In this document: positions 18,501 to 26,719 of the stretch, piece by piece
Numbering within the stretch: position 1 is the stretch's first letter
Layout: each line of letters begins with the position of its first letter
DNA from: Pseudomonas palleroniana
GTDB lineage: Bacteria; Pseudomonadota; Gammaproteobacteria; Pseudomonadales; Pseudomonadaceae
Reading direction: 5' to 3'
NCBI RefSeq assembly: GCF_003031675.1
Contig: NZ_PYWX01000034.1
Span: 1-64,000, forward strand
Length of the DNA stretch: 64,000 nucleotides
Position numbers and translations under genes: made by a program
Notes under the pieces: generated by a model
The model's database searches: none
Seen by the model: only the letters and a program-made list of their open reading frames with translations
What the model was told of the DNA's origin: nothing

Positions 18501-18531
18501 AGTCTTGGGCTTGCCACGATGGTAAGGTCAA
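18501..18531 (-). promoter_or_regulatory. Probable CueR-dependent promoter of copZ
   Basis: On the minus strand: -35 TTGACC (18526-18531), a 19-base spacer and -10 AAGACT (18501-18506). The spacer holds CTTACC-ATCGT-GGCAAG, a near-perfect dyad. A 19-base spacer with such a dyad is the hallmark of MerR-type activated promoters. The call rests on similarity to the better copA promoter at 19007. Confidence 0.55.
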
Positions 18532-18618
18532 GTTCTGAAAATTTCTGCCGGGCTGGTATTCGGCGGCTTCAAAGGCCAAGCTTCACCTATCGTTGATTCA
18601 AACCACGGAGCATTCGCC

Positions 18619-18999
18619 ATGCGCTGGTTGTTTTTTGCCCTTGCCGGCCTGATGGGCTTATCTGTCGCTGCGCCACAAGCCTTGGCCGCTGAAGACTATG
18701 CGGTGTTGATTATTTCCCGGGAGCGCCTGGAAGTACCGACCAATTGTGAAATCGGCCTGTACCTGAACGACCAGCTGGCAGGCCGACTGTTCCAGGAGCA
18801 GGCCAATTCCTTCAACCTGCCGGCGGGCAACCTGTCATTACGCCTGAAACTGCTGCCGGGCCAGGCTCCGGGTTGCCTGCCGGGCCTGCTGGCGCCGCCG
18901 GCGCAGAACATCACGCTGAAGGCCGGGGATGTACGCAAGTTGCGTATCGCTCAGGGCCCGGACGGCATGTACCTGAAACCCGCCGCACTGGAATACTGA
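18619..18999 (+). CDS. Exported hypothetical protein in the copper cluster
   Basis: A 126-residue protein with a clear signal peptide (MRWLFFALAGLMGLSVA, cleavage predicted after ALAA at about residue 24), so a periplasmic location is likely. The mature part has two cysteines (residues 43 and 86 of the precursor) that could form a disulfide, and no evident His/Met metal-binding cluster. I do not recognise the family. It lies between copZ (divergent) and copA, and its stop is 8 bases before the copA promoter, so it has its own upstream promoter. A role in metal handling would be inference from position only. Confidence 0.65.
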   Translation: MRWLFFALAGLMGLSVAAPQALAAEDYAVLIISRERLEVPTNCEIGLYLNDQLAGRLFQEQANSFNLPAGNLSLRLKLLPGQAPGCLPGLLAPPAQNITLKAGDVRKLRIAQGPDGMYLKPAALEY

Positions 19000-19006
19000 T
19001 CGGCCC

Positions 19007-19037
19007 TTGACCTTCCCCACAGGTCAAGGTTGATCCT
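19007..19037 (+). promoter_or_regulatory. CueR-dependent promoter of copA
   Basis: -35 TTGACC (19007-19012), 19-base spacer starting TTCCCC and ending AAGGTT, -10 GATCCT (19032-19037). Layout and most bases match the E. coli copA promoter as I remember it (TTGACCTTCCCC, 6 bases, GAAGGTTTAACCT). The elongated spacer is typical of promoters that a MerR-family protein must untwist. Confidence 0.75.
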
Positions 19038-19066
19038 AGGGGCAACTTCTTCTGGAGGACTGCCCC

Positions 19067-21268
19067 ATGAATGGATCCACCGCCTTTGACCTGCCCATCA
19101 GCGGCATGACCTGTGCCAGCTGTGCCGGCCGCGTCGAACGCGCCCTGAGCAAGGTGCCGGGGGTGAAAAGCGTCAGCGTCAACCTGGCCAATGAACGTGC
19201 GCATGTCGAAGTCCTGGGGCAGCTGGACCCCGGCGTGTTGATCGCTGCCGTCGACAAAGCCGGCTACAGCGCCAGCCTGCCCCAGAGTGAAACCGCTACG
19301 GACGCCAACCAGGCCCAGCGCCTGCATCGCGAGCGCTGGTCGTTGCTGCTGGCAATTCTATTGGCGCTGCCGTTGGTGTTGCCCATGCTGGTGGAGCCCT
19401 TCGGCCTGCACTGGATGTTGCCCGCCTGGATGCAGTTCGCCCTGGCCACGCCAGTGCAGTTCATCTTTGGTGCACGCTTTTATATCGCCGCCTGGAAAGC
19501 CGTGCGTGCCGGCGCCGGGAATATGGACCTGCTGGTGGCCATCGGCACCAGCGCCGGTTACGGCTTGAGTATCTATGAATGGCTCACCACCACGGCAGGC
19601 GGCATGCCGCACCTGTACTTCGAAGCCTCGGCAGTAGTGATCGCCCTTGTACTGCTCGGCAAATACCTCGAAAGCCGCGCCAAACGCCAGACCGCCAGCG
19701 CCATCCGCGCCCTCGAAGCCTTGCGTCCGGAACGTGCGGTGCGGGTGCTCGATGGCCGTGAAGAAGAGGTGGCGATCAACGCGTTGAAGCTCGACGACCT
19801 GGTGCTGGTCAAGCCCGGCGAACGTTTCCCGGTGGACGGCGAAGTGGTGGACGGCCAGAGCCATGCCGACGAAGCGCTGATCAGCGGCGAAAGCCTGCCG
19901 GTGCCGAAGCAGCCCGGCGACAAAGTCACCGGCGGCGCCATCAACGGTGAAGGCCGCTTGCTGGTGCGTACCCAGGCCCTGGGCGCGGAAAGTGTACTGG
20001 CGCGAATCATCCGCCTAGTGGAAGAGGCCCAAGCGGCCAAGGCGCCGATCCAGAAACTGGTGGATAAAGTCAGCCAGGTATTCGTGCCCGCCGTGTTGGT
20101 GCTGGCGTTGATCACGCTCGTGGGCTGGTGGTGGTACGGCGCATCCCTGGAGACGGCAATCATCAATGCCGTCGCCGTCCTGGTGATCGCCTGCCCCTGC
20201 GCCCTGGGCCTGGCGACACCGACGGCGATCATGGCCGGTACCGGCGTGGCCGCGCGTCATGGCATCTTGATCAAGGACGCCGAAGCCCTGGAACGTGCGC
20301 ATGAAGTCAGCGCCGTGGTGTTCGACAAGACCGGCACCCTCACTTCCGGTGCGCCGAAAATTGCCCATATGGCGGCGGTGGATGGCAATCAAGCCTTGTT
20401 GCTGCAACAGGCCGGCGCCTTGCAACGCGGCAGCGAACACCCCCTGGCCAAGGCCGTGCTGGACGCCTGCCACGAGCAGGGGCTGAACGTGGCGGATGTG
20501 AGTGCCAGCCAAGCCCTGAGCGGTCGCGGTATCGCCGGCACGCTCGACAGCCGGCAACTGGCCCTGGGCAATCGCCGTCTGCTGGAAGAGGCCGGTTTGA
20601 ACGCGGGTGACTTGACCGCATCCGCCAAGGCCTGGGAAGCCGAAGGCCGCACCTTATCCTGGCTGATCGAGCAAGGCACCCAACCCCGTGTGCTCGGGCT
20701 GTTCGCGTTCGGCGACACACTCAAGCCCGGCGCGCTGGAAGCGGTGGAGCAGCTCAAGGCGCAACACATCAGCAGCCACTTGCTGACCGGCGATAATCGC
20801 GGCAGCGCCCGGGTGGTTGCGCAAGCGCTGGGCATCGAAGATGTGCACGCCGAAGTGCTGCCGGCGGACAAAGCCGCCACGGTCGCCGAGCTGAAAAAAA
20901 CTGCGGTGGTGGCCATGGTCGGCGACGGTATCAACGATGCTCCAGCCCTGGCCGCAGCCGATATCGGCATCGCCATGGGCGGCGGCACCGACGTGGCCAT
21001 GCACGCCGCCGGTATCACCCTGATGCGTGGCGACCCGCGCCTGGTGCCCGCGGCACTTGAAATCAGCCGCAAGACCTACGCAAAAATCCGCCAGAACCTG
21101 TTCTGGGCCTTTGTGTATAACCTGATTGGCATTCCCCTCGCGGCTTTCGGCCTGCTTAACCCGGTACTGGCGGGCGCGGCGATGGCCTTGTCCAGCGTCA
21201 GCGTGGTGAGCAATGCGTTACTGTTGAAGACGTGGAAACCCAAGGACCTGGAGGATCAACGCCCATGA
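19067..21268 (+). CDS. copA: Copper-exporting P1B-type ATPase CopA
   Basis: A 733-residue P-type ATPase that pumps Cu(I) out of the cytosol. One N-terminal HMA domain with GMTCASC; then membrane helices; actuator loop with ISGESLP; the metal-site CPC motif in [12 protein letters not shown] (residues 376-378); the phosphorylation motif DKTGTLTSG (Asp420); the HP motif GSEHPLAKA; and [10 protein letters not shown]. These define a Cu+/Ag+ pump of the PIB-1 group. GGAGG stands before the ATG. The stop codon overlaps the cueR start (ATGA), so pump and regulator are translationally coupled and both are driven by the CueR-type promoter. Confidence 0.93.
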   Translation: MNGSTAFDLPISGMTCASCAGRVERALSKVPGVKSVSVNLANERAHVEVLGQLDPGVLIAAVDKAGYSASLPQSETATDANQAQRLHRERWSLLLAILLALPLVLPMLVEPFGLHWMLPAWMQFALATPVQFIFGARFYIAAWKAVRAGAGNMDLLVAIGTSAGYGLSIYEWLTTTAGGMPHLYFEASAVVIALVLLGKYLESRAKRQTASAIRALEALRPERAVRVLDGREEEVAINALKLDDLVLVKPGERFPVDGEVVDGQSHADEALISGESLPVPKQPGDKVTGGAINGEGRLLVRTQALGAESVLARIIRLVEEAQAAKAPIQKLVDKVSQVFVPAVLVLALITLVGWWWYGASLETAIINAVAVLVIACPCALGLATPTAIMAGTGVAARHGILIKDAEALERAHEVSAVVFDKTGTLTSGAPKIAHMAAVDGNQALLLQQAGALQRGSEHPLAKAVLDACHEQGLNVADVSASQALSGRGIAGTLDSRQLALGNRRLLEEAGLNAGDLTASAKAWEAEGRTLSWLIEQGTQPRVLGLFAFGDTLKPGALEAVEQLKAQHISSHLLTGDNRGSARVVAQALGIEDVHAEVLPADKAATVAELKKTAVVAMVGDGINDAPALAAADIGIAMGGGTDVAMHAAGITLMRGDPRLVPAALEISRKTYAKIRQNLFWAFVYNLIGIPLAAFGLLNPVLAGAAMALSSVSVVSNALLLKTWKPKDLEDQRP

Positions 21269-21666
21269 ACATCGGCCAAGCCGCTCGCCAAAGCGGGCTG
21301 AGCGCAAAGATGATTCGCTACTACGAATCCATCGGCCTGCTCAAAGCCGCGCACCGCACCGACAGCGGCTACCGTGTGTATGGCCCCGACGACCTGCACA
21401 CGCTGGCGTTTATCAAGCGCTCGCGGGATCTGGGGTTTTCATTGGAAGAGGTCGGCAAGCTGCTGACCCTATGGCAGGACCGGCAACGGGCCAGCGCTGA
21501 TGTGAAAGCCTTGGCGCGCCAGCATATCGATGAGCTGAACCAGAAGATTCTGGAGCTGGGACAACTGCGCGATACGCTGCAGGACCTGGTGGAACATTGC
21601 CAGGGCGATCATCGGCCGGATTGCCCGATCCTCAAGGAATTGGCCTCAGGCAGTTGCTGTACCTGA
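21265..21666 (+). CDS. cueR: Copper-responsive MerR-family regulator CueR
   Basis: A 133-residue MerR-type activator: winged helix-turn-helix ([20 protein letters not shown]), long dimerisation helix, and a C-terminal metal loop with two cysteines seven residues apart (C-QGDHRPD-C), the Cu(I)-binding pattern of CueR. It senses cytosolic Cu(I) and activates copA and probably copZ. It overlaps copA by 4 bases. Cotranscription with copA would give positive autoregulation. Confidence 0.9.
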   Translation: MNIGQAARQSGLSAKMIRYYESIGLLKAAHRTDSGYRVYGPDDLHTLAFIKRSRDLGFSLEEVGKLLTLWQDRQRASADVKALARQHIDELNQKILELGQLRDTLQDLVEHCQGDHRPDCPILKELASGSCCT

Positions 21667-21690
21667 TGCTTGACTGACTCCACACATCAA

Positions 21691-21783
21691 AATGTGGGAG
21701 GGGGCTTACTCCCGATAGCGGCGGATCAGTCAACTTATCTGTAGCTGACCCACTGCAATCGGGAGCAAACCCCCTCCCACATT
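21691..21783. repeat. REPIN of the GTGGGAGGGGGCTT type
   Basis: Inverted arms start AATGTGGGAGGGGGCTT (21691) and end with its complement (21783), with two mismatched positions near the inner edge. Its partner element is at 58674-58760. It lies between the convergent cueR and RIO kinase genes. Confidence 0.8.
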
Positions 21784-21808
21784 TTTCAGATCTTCATTCC
21801 TTGCAAGA

Positions 21809-22708
21809 TCACTGCATCCAGGGCGGTGGCGGGGGTTCGTCAGACGCTTTGCCGGGTGGCGCATCATCCGCCGCGCGAATCGCCTGGCGACGTTCTTCAT
21901 CCCGCCGTGCCGCTTCAATTTCGCGCATCACGCCGCCCACGTCAGCCAGCTCTTCCGGTTCGTCGAATTCGCCGGTCAAGACGCTGGCCGGGTGCAGCGT
22001 ACCGGCTTCGTACAACGCCCACATTTCCTTGGCGTACTTGGTCTTTTTCAACTCCGGGGCAAAGCGCCCGAAGTAAGACGCCATGTTGCCCACGTCCCGT
22101 TCCAGCATGCTGAACGCGTGGTTGTTGCCAGCCGCATCCACCGCCTGGGGCAGGTCGATGATCACCGGGCCGGTCGGGGTGAGCAGCACGTTGAACTCGG
22201 ACAAGTCACCGTGCACCAGGCCGGTACACAGCATCAGCACGATCTGGGAGATCAGGAAGGCGTGGTACTCGCGCGCCTGGTCCGGCTCCAGCACCACGTC
22301 ATTCAGACGTGGCGCCGCATCGCCGTACTCGTCGGCCACCAGTTCCATCAACAGCACGCCTTCGAGGAAGTCGTAGGGTTTAGGCACGCGCACACCAGCA
22401 CCGGCCAGGCGGAACAGCGCCGCCACTTCGGCGTTCTGCCAGGCATCTTCGGTTTCTTTGCGGCCGAATTTAGAACCCTTGGCCATGGCCCGGGCTTGCC
22501 GGCTGTTGCGGACCTTGCGGCCCTCCTGGTATTCGGACGCCTGACGAAAACTTCGTTTATTCGCCTCCTTGTAAACCTTGGCGCAACGTAATTCGTTACC
22601 GCAGCGCACCACATAAACAGCTGCTTCTTTACCACTCATGAGTGGGCGCAGCACTTCGTCGACCAGACCGTCTTCGATCAGGGGTTCAATGCGTTTAGGA
22701 GTCTTCAT
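21809..22708 (-). CDS. RIO1-type serine protein kinase
   Basis: A 299-residue RIO-family kinase. Landmarks: the ATP-site lysine region AAVYVV...AKVYK, the catalytic loop HGDLSEFNVLL (Asp and Asn) and the metal motif IIDLPQAV, which replaces DFG in RIO kinases. The C-terminal tail is charged and ends in a proline run. Bacterial RIO-like kinases are conserved in Pseudomonas (PA4780 type), but their substrates are not well defined. It is a single gene with its own start at 22708. Confidence 0.85.
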   Translation of the reverse strand: MKTPKRIEPLIEDGLVDEVLRPLMSGKEAAVYVVRCGNELRCAKVYKEANKRSFRQASEYQEGRKVRNSRQARAMAKGSKFGRKETEDAWQNAEVAALFRLAGAGVRVPKPYDFLEGVLLMELVADEYGDAAPRLNDVVLEPDQAREYHAFLISQIVLMLCTGLVHGDLSEFNVLLTPTGPVIIDLPQAVDAAGNNHAFSMLERDVGNMASYFGRFAPELKKTKYAKEMWALYEAGTLHPASVLTGEFDEPEELADVGGVMREIEAARRDEERRQAIRAADDAPPGKASDEPPPPPWMQ

Positions 22709-22832
22709 CAGCTTTTATTGTGGGTCCTGTATTACCAAACACGCGTGTGGCACTCGTTATACGGCAATCGGCTCGCCGGTGGGAGAGGCTACCGACCGTT
22801 GATCACTTAAGAATGCATCCAATATGCCAGTT

Positions 22833-24110
22833 TCAACGCTCAATGATCGCGGTAACCCCCTGGCCACCGGCTGCACAGATGGAAATCAGGCCGCGCCCCT
22901 TGCCCGCCGCATCCAACAGTTTGGCCAGGTTGGCGACAATACGCCCGCCTGTGGCGGCGAACGGGTGCCCGGCGGCCAGCGAACTGCCCTTGACGTTGAG
23001 CCGGCTGCGGTCGATGGCACCCAACGGCGCATCCAGCCCCAGGCGTGTTTTGCAGTAATCCGCATCTTCCCAGGCTTTGAGCGTGCACAACACCTGGGCA
23101 GCAAAGGCTTCGTGGATTTCGTAGTAATCGAAGTCCTGCAGCGTCAGGCCATTCCTTGCCAGCAAACGCGGCACCGCATACACGGGCGCCATCAACAAGC
23201 CTTCGGCGCCGTTGACGAAATCCACCGCCGCCGCCTCGCCATCGCGCAAGTACGCCAAAATCGGCAAGCCACGCTCCTTGGCCCAGGCTTCACTGCCCAG
23301 CAATACCAATGACGCACCGTCGGTGAGCGGCGTGGAGTTACCGGCGGTCAGCGTGCCCTTGTCGCTGCGCTCGAATACCGGCTTGAGGCTGGCGAGTTTT
23401 TCCAGGGTCAGGTCGGCGCGCAGGTTGTTGTCGCGGGTCAGGCCCAAAAACGGTGTCAGCAGATCGTTGTGCCAGCCTTCAGCGTAGGACGCGGCCATTT
23501 TCTGGTGGCTTTCAAGTGCCAGCTGGTCTTGCTCGGCACGCGGAATCTGCCAGGTTTGCGCCATCAGCTCACAGTGCTGGCCCATGGACAAACCCGTGCG
23601 CGGTTCACCGTTGCGCGGCAGCTCGGGCTTGAGGTGATGAGGGCGAAGTTGTAACAGCAGTTTTAATTTATCGGCCATGGATTTGCTGCGGTTGGCCTGC
23701 AGCAGAATCTTGCGCAGCCCTTCATTCACGCCGATCGGCGCGTCGGAAGTGGTATCCACCCCACCGGCAATCCCGCATTCGATCTGGCCCAGGGCGATCT
23801 TGTTGGCCACCAGCAATGCCGCCTCAAGCCCCGTGCCGCAAGCCTGTTGAATATCGTACGCCGGGGTTTGCGGCGACAGGCGTGAGCCCAGCACACATTC
23901 GCGGGTGAGGTTGAAGTCGCGGGAATGTTTGAGCACCGCTCCGGCCGCCACCTCACCGATCCGCAGGCCGTGCAGGTTGTAGCGTTCGATCAGGCCCTCC
24001 AGGGCAGCGGTCAGCATGGCCTGGTTGCTCGCCGTGGCATAGGGGCCGTTGGAGCGGGCGAAGGGAATGCGGTTACCGCCAATGATCGCTACACGGCGCA
24101 ATTGAGTCAT
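22833..24110 (-). CDS. Acetyl-CoA C-acetyltransferase (thiolase)
   Basis: A 425-residue thiolase of the FadI-like branch. The nucleophilic cysteine is in QQACGTGLEA, the histidine in EIHEAFAAQ, and the C-terminal cysteine in ICAAGGQG. It condenses or cleaves 3-ketoacyl-CoA. The ATG at 24110 follows GGGAG; an in-frame start 72 bases further upstream is unlikely. It is divergent from a 3-ketoacyl reductase and a MaoC dehydratase, with which it could form a short fatty acid elongation or degradation module. Confidence 0.85.
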   Translation of the reverse strand: MTQLRRVAIIGGNRIPFARSNGPYATASNQAMLTAALEGLIERYNLHGLRIGEVAAGAVLKHSRDFNLTRECVLGSRLSPQTPAYDIQQACGTGLEAALLVANKIALGQIECGIAGGVDTTSDAPIGVNEGLRKILLQANRSKSMADKLKLLLQLRPHHLKPELPRNGEPRTGLSMGQHCELMAQTWQIPRAEQDQLALESHQKMAASYAEGWHNDLLTPFLGLTRDNNLRADLTLEKLASLKPVFERSDKGTLTAGNSTPLTDGASLVLLGSEAWAKERGLPILAYLRDGEAAAVDFVNGAEGLLMAPVYAVPRLLARNGLTLQDFDYYEIHEAFAAQVLCTLKAWEDADYCKTRLGLDAPLGAIDRSRLNVKGSSLAAGHPFAATGGRIVANLAKLLDAAGKGRGLISICAAGGQGVTAIIER

Positions 24111-24224
24111 GGAAAGCTCCCTGATGGTGGTGGGTGGAATCATCAAGCCTAGCCTAGGCTCAATCGAACGACCGATACCCATTGATGGTCCACCGTTTGA
24201 ACCCCAGCACTCGGAGAGCGTTCC

Positions 24225-25568
24225 ATGTCTGACCGTTATATCGACTTCGCCAACTCAAGCCTCGGCCATCGCCTGGTCGCCGCCATTGGCCTGCCGTCAC
24301 CGGTACGCCTGGAACGCTGGCAGGCCGGACGCCTGCGCCCGGTCGAAGGCGCCTTGCTGCTCGGCGGCGGTGCGCTGGCGAATCAGGTGCACGCCTTCGC
24401 CCATAAACTCACCGACGCCATCTACAGCTACGGCACCACGACGTCGACGTGGATTCCGGGCCACGGCCCCAAGCTCAAGGCGGTGGTGTTCGATGCCAGT
24501 GACCTGCAACACACCGACCAGCTCAAGCAGTTGCGTGAGTTCTTCCAGCCCCTGTTGAAAAACCTGGATAACAGCGCGCACCTGGTGATTCTCGGCCGTG
24601 CGCCGGAGAGCCTCAGCGACCCGTTCGCCGCCAGCGCACAACGGGCCCTGGAGGGTTTCAGCCGCTCGTTGGCCAAGGAACTGCGCAACGGCGGTGTGGC
24701 GCAGTTGCTGTATGTCGGCGACGGTGCCGAGGAGCAGTTGGAAGGCGCATTGCGGTTTTTCCTCTCGCCTAAAAGCGCCTATATCTCCGGCCAGGTCATT
24801 CGCCTGCAAGCCTGCGCCACTGCGGTCGAGGATTGGACTCGCCCTCTCGCCGGGCGCAAGGCCCTGGTGACCGGTGCCGCCCGAGGTATTGGCGCGTCCA
24901 TTGCTGAAACCCTCGCCCGCGACGGTGCAGAGGTGATTCTGCTCGACGTGCCCCAGGCCAAGGCTGATCTCGAAGCCCTCGCCGCCCGTCTCGGGGCACG
25001 TACCCTCGTGCTGGATATCTGCGCAGAAGACGCCGCCACGCGGCTGATCGAACAGTTGCCGGATGGCCTCGATATCCTGGTGCACAATGCCGGTATCACC
25101 CGCGACAAGACCCTGGCGAACATGACCCCGGAATATTGGGACGCGGTACTGGCGGTCAATCTCACTGCCCCCCAGGTGCTGACCAAGGCGTTGCTCGACA
25201 GCGGCACCCTGCACGACAACGCCCGCGTGGTGCTGCTGGCCTCCATCAGTGGCATTGCCGGCAACCGTGGGCAAACCAACTATGCCGCGAGCAAGGCCGG
25301 CTTGATCGGGTTGGCGCAGGCGTGGGCGCCGTTGCTGAAGGAACGCGGGATCAGCATCAACGCAGTGGCGCCCGGGTTTATCGAAACCCAGATGACCGCG
25401 CATATTCCCTTCGCCCTGCGTGAAGCCGGGCGGCGCATGAGTTCGTTGGGCCAGGGCGGCCTGCCCCAAGACGTGGCTGAGGCCGTGGCCTGGCTTGGCC
25501 AACCGGGCTCTGGTGCGGTCAGCGGCCAAGCCTTGCGCGTGTGTGGGCAAAGCCTGCTGGGAGCCTGA
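24225..25568 (+). CDS. Long 3-oxoacyl-ACP/CoA reductase (FabG4-like)
   Basis: A 447-residue two-part SDR protein. The first about 200 residues are a degenerate Rossmann-like domain; the second half is an active SDR with VTGAARGIGASIAE, HNAGITRDK, a serine in LLASISGIAG and YAASKAGL. This matches the high-molecular-weight FabG (FabG4) type, which reduces 3-ketoacyl-CoA or ACP with NADH. GGAGAG precedes the ATG. The next gene, MaoC-like, starts two bases after this stop, as reductase and dehydratase of one pathway. Confidence 0.85.
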   Translation: MSDRYIDFANSSLGHRLVAAIGLPSPVRLERWQAGRLRPVEGALLLGGGALANQVHAFAHKLTDAIYSYGTTTSTWIPGHGPKLKAVVFDASDLQHTDQLKQLREFFQPLLKNLDNSAHLVILGRAPESLSDPFAASAQRALEGFSRSLAKELRNGGVAQLLYVGDGAEEQLEGALRFFLSPKSAYISGQVIRLQACATAVEDWTRPLAGRKALVTGAARGIGASIAETLARDGAEVILLDVPQAKADLEALAARLGARTLVLDICAEDAATRLIEQLPDGLDILVHNAGITRDKTLANMTPEYWDAVLAVNLTAPQVLTKALLDSGTLHDNARVVLLASISGIAGNRGQTNYAASKAGLIGLAQAWAPLLKERGISINAVAPGFIETQMTAHIPFALREAGRRMSSLGQGGLPQDVAEAVAWLGQPGSGAVSGQALRVCGQSLLGA

Positions 25569-25570
25569 AC

Positions 25571-26419
25571 ATGGAATGGCAGACACTCGACCGCACCCCG
25601 CCTCTGCCGCCGCTGTACTGGCGGGCCGCGCTCAAGCGCAAGATCACCGGCGAAACCCTGCCCGATGCAGGACTGCGCTGTCACATTCGCCTGAACCCCA
25701 CGGAGGTGGCCGCCTATCGCCAGGTCTGCGGGTTCGCTGACAGTTCGGTCCTGCCAGGGACTTATCCGCATATCCTGGCGTTTGGTTTGCAGATGCAATT
25801 ACTCACCGACAAACAGTTTCCCTTTCCTTTGCTGGGGCTGATTCACCTGAGCAATCGGATCCGTATCCATCGTCCGCTGGGAGGCGTGAGCAATGTGCTG
25901 ATCAGCGTGTACGCGCACAACCTGCGGCCCCATGCCAAGGGGGCGACCTTTGATATTGTGACCACGGTCGAGGATTCACTGGGACTGTTGTGGGAGGCGG
26001 ATAGCCGTATGCTCTGCCGCGCAGTGAAACTCGAAGGCGACACCCCGGAAGAGCATTTGTCGGTAACCGATAACGTCAGCGAACTGGCCCGCTGGAAGGC
26101 GCCCGCCGATATTGGCCGCCGATACGCTCGGGTATCCGGCGATTACAACCCGATCCACCTGAGCGCATTGACGGCCAGGCTCTTCGGGTTCCCCCAGGCT
26201 ATCGCCCATGGGCTGTGGAATACCGCCCGGACACTGGCCGCATTGCACGAGCATTTGCCCGCCGCCAATGTCGAGATAGACGTCGAATTCAAAAAGCCGG
26301 TGCGCCTGCCCAGTGAAGTTGTATTACTCACCACGGCTGCGGGTTCCAGTGGCGAGTTGCAACTCAAGGGGGCCGGCGACATTCAACATATGCTCGGCAA
26401 GTGGCGACCTATTGCGTGA
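25571..26419 (+). CDS. MaoC-family dehydratase
   Basis: A 282-residue hot-dog-fold protein with a C-terminal MaoC/R-specific hydratase segment: YARVSGDYNPIHLSALTARLFGFP holds the catalytic Asp and His, followed by AIAHGLWN. The N-terminal half is likely a second, inactive hot-dog. It would dehydrate 3-hydroxyacyl-thioesters made by the upstream reductase. The ATG at 25571 follows GGGAG within the reductase end, so the two genes form one operon ended by the terminator at 26457. Confidence 0.83.
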   Translation: MEWQTLDRTPPLPPLYWRAALKRKITGETLPDAGLRCHIRLNPTEVAAYRQVCGFADSSVLPGTYPHILAFGLQMQLLTDKQFPFPLLGLIHLSNRIRIHRPLGGVSNVLISVYAHNLRPHAKGATFDIVTTVEDSLGLLWEADSRMLCRAVKLEGDTPEEHLSVTDNVSELARWKAPADIGRRYARVSGDYNPIHLSALTARLFGFPQAIAHGLWNTARTLAALHEHLPAANVEIDVEFKKPVRLPSEVVLLTTAAGSSGELQLKGAGDIQHMLGKWRPIA

Positions 26420-26456
26420 ACCACAGGAATTAATTGTATATAAACCCTAAGTTATA

Positions 26457-26482
26457 GCGGACGCTTCGGCGTCCGCTTTTTT
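26457..26482 (+). terminator. Rho-independent terminator after the MaoC gene
   Basis: Stem GCGGACGC / GCGTCCGC with a TTCG tetraloop, followed by six T. It lies 37 bases past the stop codon. Confidence 0.88.
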
Positions 26483-26538
26483 ACTTAACTCATTGTTCTT
26501 AATGAAAGAACCCCATCCAAATCCCCTCTATTTTACAT

Positions 26539-26598
26539 ACTTGGTATTAGTCATTAAGCCAACTAACGCCGCGCCTATATAAATCGTTAATACCAAGT
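26539..26598 (+). promoter_or_regulatory. Long-spaced inverted repeat upstream of the repeat lipoprotein gene
   Basis: ACTTGGTATTA (26539-26549) and its perfect complement TAATACCAAGT (26588-26598) are separated by 38 bases, about 50 bases centre to centre. The surrounding 26483-26719 has no gene and is AT-richer than its neighbours. The pair may be a two-site operator for the lipoprotein gene; no protein can be named. Confidence 0.45.
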
Positions 26599-26719
26599 TG
26601 AGCATTGCGAGAAAGAGCACTCAGGTCTGTGATTAACCCACGGACAAACGTATGCCTATCCCTAGAAATAGTCGACGTTTGAAACAACCAAGGTTGTACA
26701 GGTGCAAGGGAACTCAATC

